From positions 12,987,924 to 13,051,923 of the forward strand of contig NC_067202.1 in NCBI RefSeq assembly GCF_000699445.3: 64,000 bases of DNA, in the 5' to 3' direction. Every line of letters begins with the position of its first letter. Position 1 is the stretch's first letter. The stretch is from Schistosoma haematobium. Lineage: Eukaryota > Platyhelminthes > Trematoda > Strigeidida > Schistosomatidae. Below are positions 59,346-64,000 of this stretch, piece after piece. The position numbers were made by a program, and so were the translations under genes. The notes under the pieces were generated by a model that saw only the letters and a list, made by a program, of their open reading frames with translations, had not been told where the DNA came from and did not search any database.

Positions 59346-62221
59346 ATTATTCTTGTCGCTGTCCGTCGTGTCGCGTATATTATATATTGAAAAATATTAA
59401 TATAAAAATATGCGACAGATGTGAATAGACTCACCGCATTGACTTCTCCGGGAGATTTGACCAGAGGTTGGGACGTTTTCTAAAAACTGGCTAACCAGTT
59501 GTAGGGTGGAGTCGAGTCGCGGTTGACTATGAACATCACTACAAGGAAACTCGTACTAAACAAATTAGAAGGCGAAGATGGTGCGTTACCAGATTTATTT
59601 CGTTGGCGATGTCGTTTTATCGAGTGAATACCGAGGTTGTGCCAAAAGGAGTACAAGTGGAATCAGCGGGCAAGAGTACGAACGTACGAGGTCGCAATCC
59701 GCGGAAAAAGTAATGAAGATTAATCGAGCAGTAATATGGCTGTCTTTAGCACAGTTAAACAAACGAGCACAGTTAAACAGTCACTGGTACAATTGGTTAT
59801 AATATTGGTTGTTTCCATTAAATCAATCGCATTCTGTTGGTAAAAGCAGGTCACTACAACCCGATCATAATTCTGACGTGACTTCACCTTCTGAATGATT
59901 TTGAGAAACTTATATTGAATACTGTTTGAATAGAAAAATTTTCCAGCTTTTTCAGTGTCTCATTGGGCTTTATTCGAGCGATTTTCTGAGTATTCTCAAC
60001 AGATGTAAACTGTCGTATTTATGACCGGAGGAATCCAATGTACTGGCTTTTGTGGTGAATAAACAACACATTCACTGAACAATTATTTACGAGGTGTAAT
60101 GTTTCGTTCTTTTGTAATGATAAAATAGTCTTTTATTCTACTCACTTCTGATTCGGCTTTTTGTTTGCGTCATGTCGAACTACTGGACCATTTTGGATTA
60201 CAAGCAGTTTATTAAGATATTTACAGATTTATGTTGTTGATTTGAATGTGGGTTCTAAGAGAGCATCATCGAGAAAGTAGAAGGTTACGTGAGGTGCTTG
60301 GATTTTTGCTATTATTCACATATTCGTGGAATGTTTGTAATCGCTGTTGGTGGACAAGCTTGTCGTCTGTTAATAAATATTCTATATCCTCCACAATGTA
60401 TTTTGCTCCCGTTTTACAAACCGAAAATATCACAAGCAAATTATTTTCAAGGCATATTATTCACAGCACATAAAAGAGCGCGATTTTGTGCTACTGCTTC
60501 AAACACGGGCTTAGTAGTAGGAATTCAGTGAATAATAGTACAACTAATTTCCAGATTCTCTGACTAACAATACTAAAGATTCTTAACCAGAAGGGCAACA
60601 TGAATAAGTTCCATTTGTACGGCGCTTCTTCGTTTAAATTACAAGACCTTAGATAACTGAATGTTGACAAGTTTAACCTTTGTTATGTCTTACCCACTTC
60701 TGGTGCTGAGGATAACTTGTGTAATCTAGATTAAGACCTTGAGGCGACAGGCTGACCGCCATAACCGTGAAGCTAGTACGTGTGAGTTCGAAGTGGGGTA
60801 GAGAGAAGAAAAATATCCTATCACCTGATTGGCTGACAAGCACGCTAGTGAGAGAAGACAAGTCAACTGAAACACTACTCGATTTATTCTCAATTCCGAT
60901 CTGGTTCCCGATTTCAGATCAGTGTTAAAACATACATAAATGTATAAATGACTAAACCGACCACAATGTACAACTATTAGTAAAAATACAGTTGTGTGCC
61001 AAACTGAGGATTATCCTGGAAAATAAGGAGAAAATTAATACGTTTAAATTAAAATAGCTTTGAAACAAAAATGGCTATAGCAGTGAATCATACATCAGAC
61101 GAGAGCTATGATCTGTAGTATAGGCCAGGAATACAAAAATGTTGTTGTTTAACAAGCTTTGAATTACCTGAAATAACACCTCGAAAAATAGTTTCCGTAG
61201 TTTGTCAAGTCTTCTTGTTTCTCTGTTCACATCGACCTTATATAAAGATTTCATTTCACAACACTGTAAACTTATGAAAGGTTAGAATCCTCAAATTGTA
61301 CACAGTGGTAGAACTATTAATTCATCAAACTGCAGCGTCTGTTGATTTCATTTGGATTAAGAAAGAATTTGTAGTATAAATTACATACTTGGTTGGAAGA
61401 GGTATGGTAATTTCATTTGAGTTGTTTAGTTGAGTTTCTTCCATGATGACTCATCAAAGGCGAATTGGAAACTAATCAGAACTAGTGTTGACAGCTGCTA
61501 GCTAGTGTTATAGGGTTGAACCACTGCAAAATGTAAATATGTCTTAAGTACGTTATGAGTGCTAAGTTATTTTTCTATAGAAAACCGTTCTGGATGTTCA
61601 GATACAAACTCAAGCTGTTTGGTCTACATGTTTTTGAAGAAATGTTGCAGTGGGTTACACCTCAGAATATTATTGGTCTGGATGGTGTTGAATCGTATCA
61701 AAATGATTGGACTATTTTTTCGTACTTCATGATATTTTGCAGCTTCTGTCGTGCTGACAAGTGAATCATTTGTATTGTACGATTCTAATTGATAACATAC
61801 TAACAATCTCAGGGTATTCGTGTCTAACCGAAATCCATAAGTTCATCGGGAGTTCAATAATTTACGGACTGAATTGAAAACGACTCAGTTGCATATCTTC
61901 GCGAGTTTCATCTCGCAATGAGTACGTACGGTGAAAGTGTTCTAGCTAAGAACGGAAAATGTGTACATGATTCGGAATATTATGACCGTATACCATCATA
62001 ACCATATTTCATTAGATATGATTTGGAGATTCAACAGCAACGCTGTTAGTTGTAGTCTAATTTCAGTGATCTGGATAATCCTGTTGTTGACATTTTGTCG
62101 GAAATTTAGACAAACGTGTTCAAGTTTATTGATATAAACATTTTAACTCAGTTTTATATGGAATAGATCGAACGTTGCGCACCGTTCGTATTATTTGAAA
62201 CAGACTCAAACGAGTCACTCA
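59346..62221. other. No recognised feature; one hydrophobic frame of note
   Basis: A frame at about 60271-60531 plus reads GMFVIAVGGQACRLLINILY and ends TASNTGLVVGIQ. It is hydrophobic and varied but lacks a convincing splice context, so it is noted only. Otherwise AT-rich DNA without repeats that I recognise. Confidence 0.35.
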
Positions 62222-63191
62222 ATGAGCTATCCTACAACAACTGTTGAACTACGTGGTTATGATCAGCGATTAAGAAATTGTGTAAGTATATTTCAAGAAA
62301 GAAGTCACACTCACTCGATCTGCATGAATAATTGATTGATCGTAGCTGTGACTTGATGTGAGGTGGAAGTTGAATACAGAATGAGATGCAGTAAACGACA
62401 TACTGCGGATGTACTTCGTCAGGAAACGATGACAATCACACTAATTGTTCACCGATAATCGTCAAAATTATTGCCATACGGGATGAATGCGGCATATGCA
62501 CACACACACGAAATGGTGTGGTTTTACTAATCATACGTCGAGAATTACGTACCAACTTTAATACGAATATATTTCTCAATCAGAATATACTGCTTCGTAC
62601 TTTGTCGAGTGATCCGTTGCGTTGACGCGCGGAAAATGAACAATCGTTGTACACAGAAGTGGAACCTCCTGTACATTGTTTCATGGAATGCTTGTTTCTG
62701 CGTTCACTAGGTCAATATAGCTCAGGTAAAACTCAAAACTGACGCCTGGTCAGCAAACGTCATGAAAACTATTAACATATTGACGAACTATGTATCACAC
62801 TGATGCTAATTGATTGCAATTTTCGTGACTGAATCCTTGAAGTTTCCACAGAATTACACAAGTCAGTGTTCGATGGAATCTGCGTTTGTGTGGAAATTTG
62901 TTAAATCTAAGGTAAATCTGCATCACCCACACTGTCCAGGACCAACGAACATGGGCAATCTGAAAATTGACAAGAAACATTTGAGCAACAGACGTATCAG
63001 TATTATGAGGCAAGCTAACTAAGGATTCCATCATTTGTTTAACACATCGATTAATACGGAATAGAACATAAGTTTTCAACACGTTGGTTTCATATGAGGT
63101 ATGACTCAATAAATTTGATGCCGTCTTTACTTAGGAAATTACTCATCATGTCAGACGATTGACAGCAGACGATAAAGTCTATCGTTCCCAA
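62222..63191 (+). CDS. Candidate three-exon 5' part of an unknown gene
   Basis: Three short open exons, all phase 0 with GT/AG junctions: 62222-62281 (ATG, MSYPTTTVELRGYDQRLRNC then GTAAGT), 62852-62911 (NYTSQCSMESAFVWKFVKSK then GTAAAT) and 63135-63191 (EITHHVRRLTADDKVYRSQ then GTGTGT, a weaker donor). The first exon stays open in the same frame to an acceptor-like AAACAG at 62203, so it may not be the first. Short in-phase exons are typical of schistosome genes, but this could be chance. No family is recognised. Confidence 0.3.
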
Positions 63192-64000
63192 GTGTGTAAA
63201 GACGACCATAAAATATGATCAGTTTCATTCCATGAAGATCTAGTAACAAGCAGTTACATAAAATTCATAAGAGAAGTAGAGTGCGTTGGTGTAAACACTG
63301 TTTCGATATTCATGGCGACGCTTAGAAGTCAATCATACGTTTATTAATCTTCCGATATTGAAGTAGGCGAAAATCATATCAGAATACAATCAAGATACGA
63401 CATAATTCCTGAATGTCAGGATTGTAAACTATCACGCGATTATTTATTTCAGTCTTACGATAATATGAGATAAAGAGTCTAAACTGAAATAAAGTTTTCA
63501 ATTATTTACTCAGGTGACTTTATAGAAAAGCAGCCTACAGACTGTCTGTCTCATTCAACTGGTTCACTTACACAATTGTTGAATATATCTTGTCTAGAAT
63601 TTTCAAAACATATATTAATGTTCAATATAATTGCTGACTACTAAATGTAAAGGGCTGACATATGGTACAGGCCTCAGGACGTATATCATTTTTGTTATCA
63701 TTGATGATGAGTGAGTTAAATCTTTATGTGATTAATGTTTGTTTTCTATGTGGTAAACACAAGAGAGAGAGACTATATTCATTTGTTCCGTTCATTATTT
63801 TTCCACTGAGAATACCGTTATTAATTGATGATGACAAACCGTCTGTATTGAATATTAGGAATATCAAAATATTCTTAACTCGATGACTTTGTCAATGATC
63901 GTTTTGCGGGAATACGCATTTGACTACGTTTCTCATTTTGTGTTTCATAAATATCATGGAGTGCCAATATTATGGTGTTGAGATATTGGTCTCAAAGCGT
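63192..64000. other. No recognised feature
   Basis: AT-rich DNA at the window end. If the gene at 62222 is real, this is its next intron. Confidence 0.35.

Noticed and set aside
60289..60531. Hydrophobic open frame as a membrane protein gene
   Set aside because: No convincing acceptor, start or poly(A) context; kept only as a note in the region entry.

Overview
The window reads as nuclear DNA of a blood fluke, almost certainly genus Schistosoma; I cannot fix the species. The basis is AT-rich DNA with small exons in long introns, one 39-nt micro-intron, schistosome-type SINEs carrying hammerhead ribozymes, RTE-like LINEs, a Penelope-like element with a GIY-YIG domain and Gypsy-like LTR elements, one of them of the CsRn1/Boudicca type. 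Nothing bacterial or viral-genomic is present.

Three host genes can be modelled. (1) 1-9800, plus strand: the last six exons of the mitochondrial proton-translocating NAD(P) transhydrogenase NNT (end of membrane domain II and all of the NADP(H)-binding domain III). (2) 14410-26427, plus strand: a complete six-exon gene for a 206-residue protein I do not recognise, with a weak EF-hand-like look. Its last intron carries an uninterrupted tract of 562 CTG units inside CTA repeats. (3) 29054-53576, minus strand: a complete eight-exon gene for SAM50, the beta-barrel assembly protein of the mitochondrial outer membrane (507 residues predicted). Two weaker plus-strand coding candidates lie upstream of SAM50, at 55310-55433 and 62222-63191.

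Much of the rest is mobile DNA, often nested. Three LINE families can be told apart by their ends and coding remains: A (3' end near a repeated GACT), B (3' end in AAATAAATAAATA) and C (only the C-terminal end seen). A non-coding family, here called T, shares the last ~45 bases of LINE B and makes ~15-bp target duplications, so it probably borrows the LINE B machinery. Short Gypsy-type solo LTRs (~270-285 bp) with clean 4-bp target duplications are scattered through introns, as are ~512-bp solo LTRs of a second family. The clearest nests are: a Gypsy element inside LINE B inside a SAM50 intron (42552-48271); a Penelope-like element inside LINE A in another SAM50 intron (32555-36820); a T element inside an SM-alpha repeat (30755-31150); and a T element inside a 512-bp-type LTR (48975-49687).

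The most interesting signals are the SINEs that join a tRNA-like promoter to a hammerhead ribozyme with a complete core (14885-15240; a head-to-head pair at 26869-27357), the giant intronic CUG tract, and the tail sharing between T and LINE B. All coordinates were read by eye, so repeat edges may be off by a few bases to a few tens of bases.
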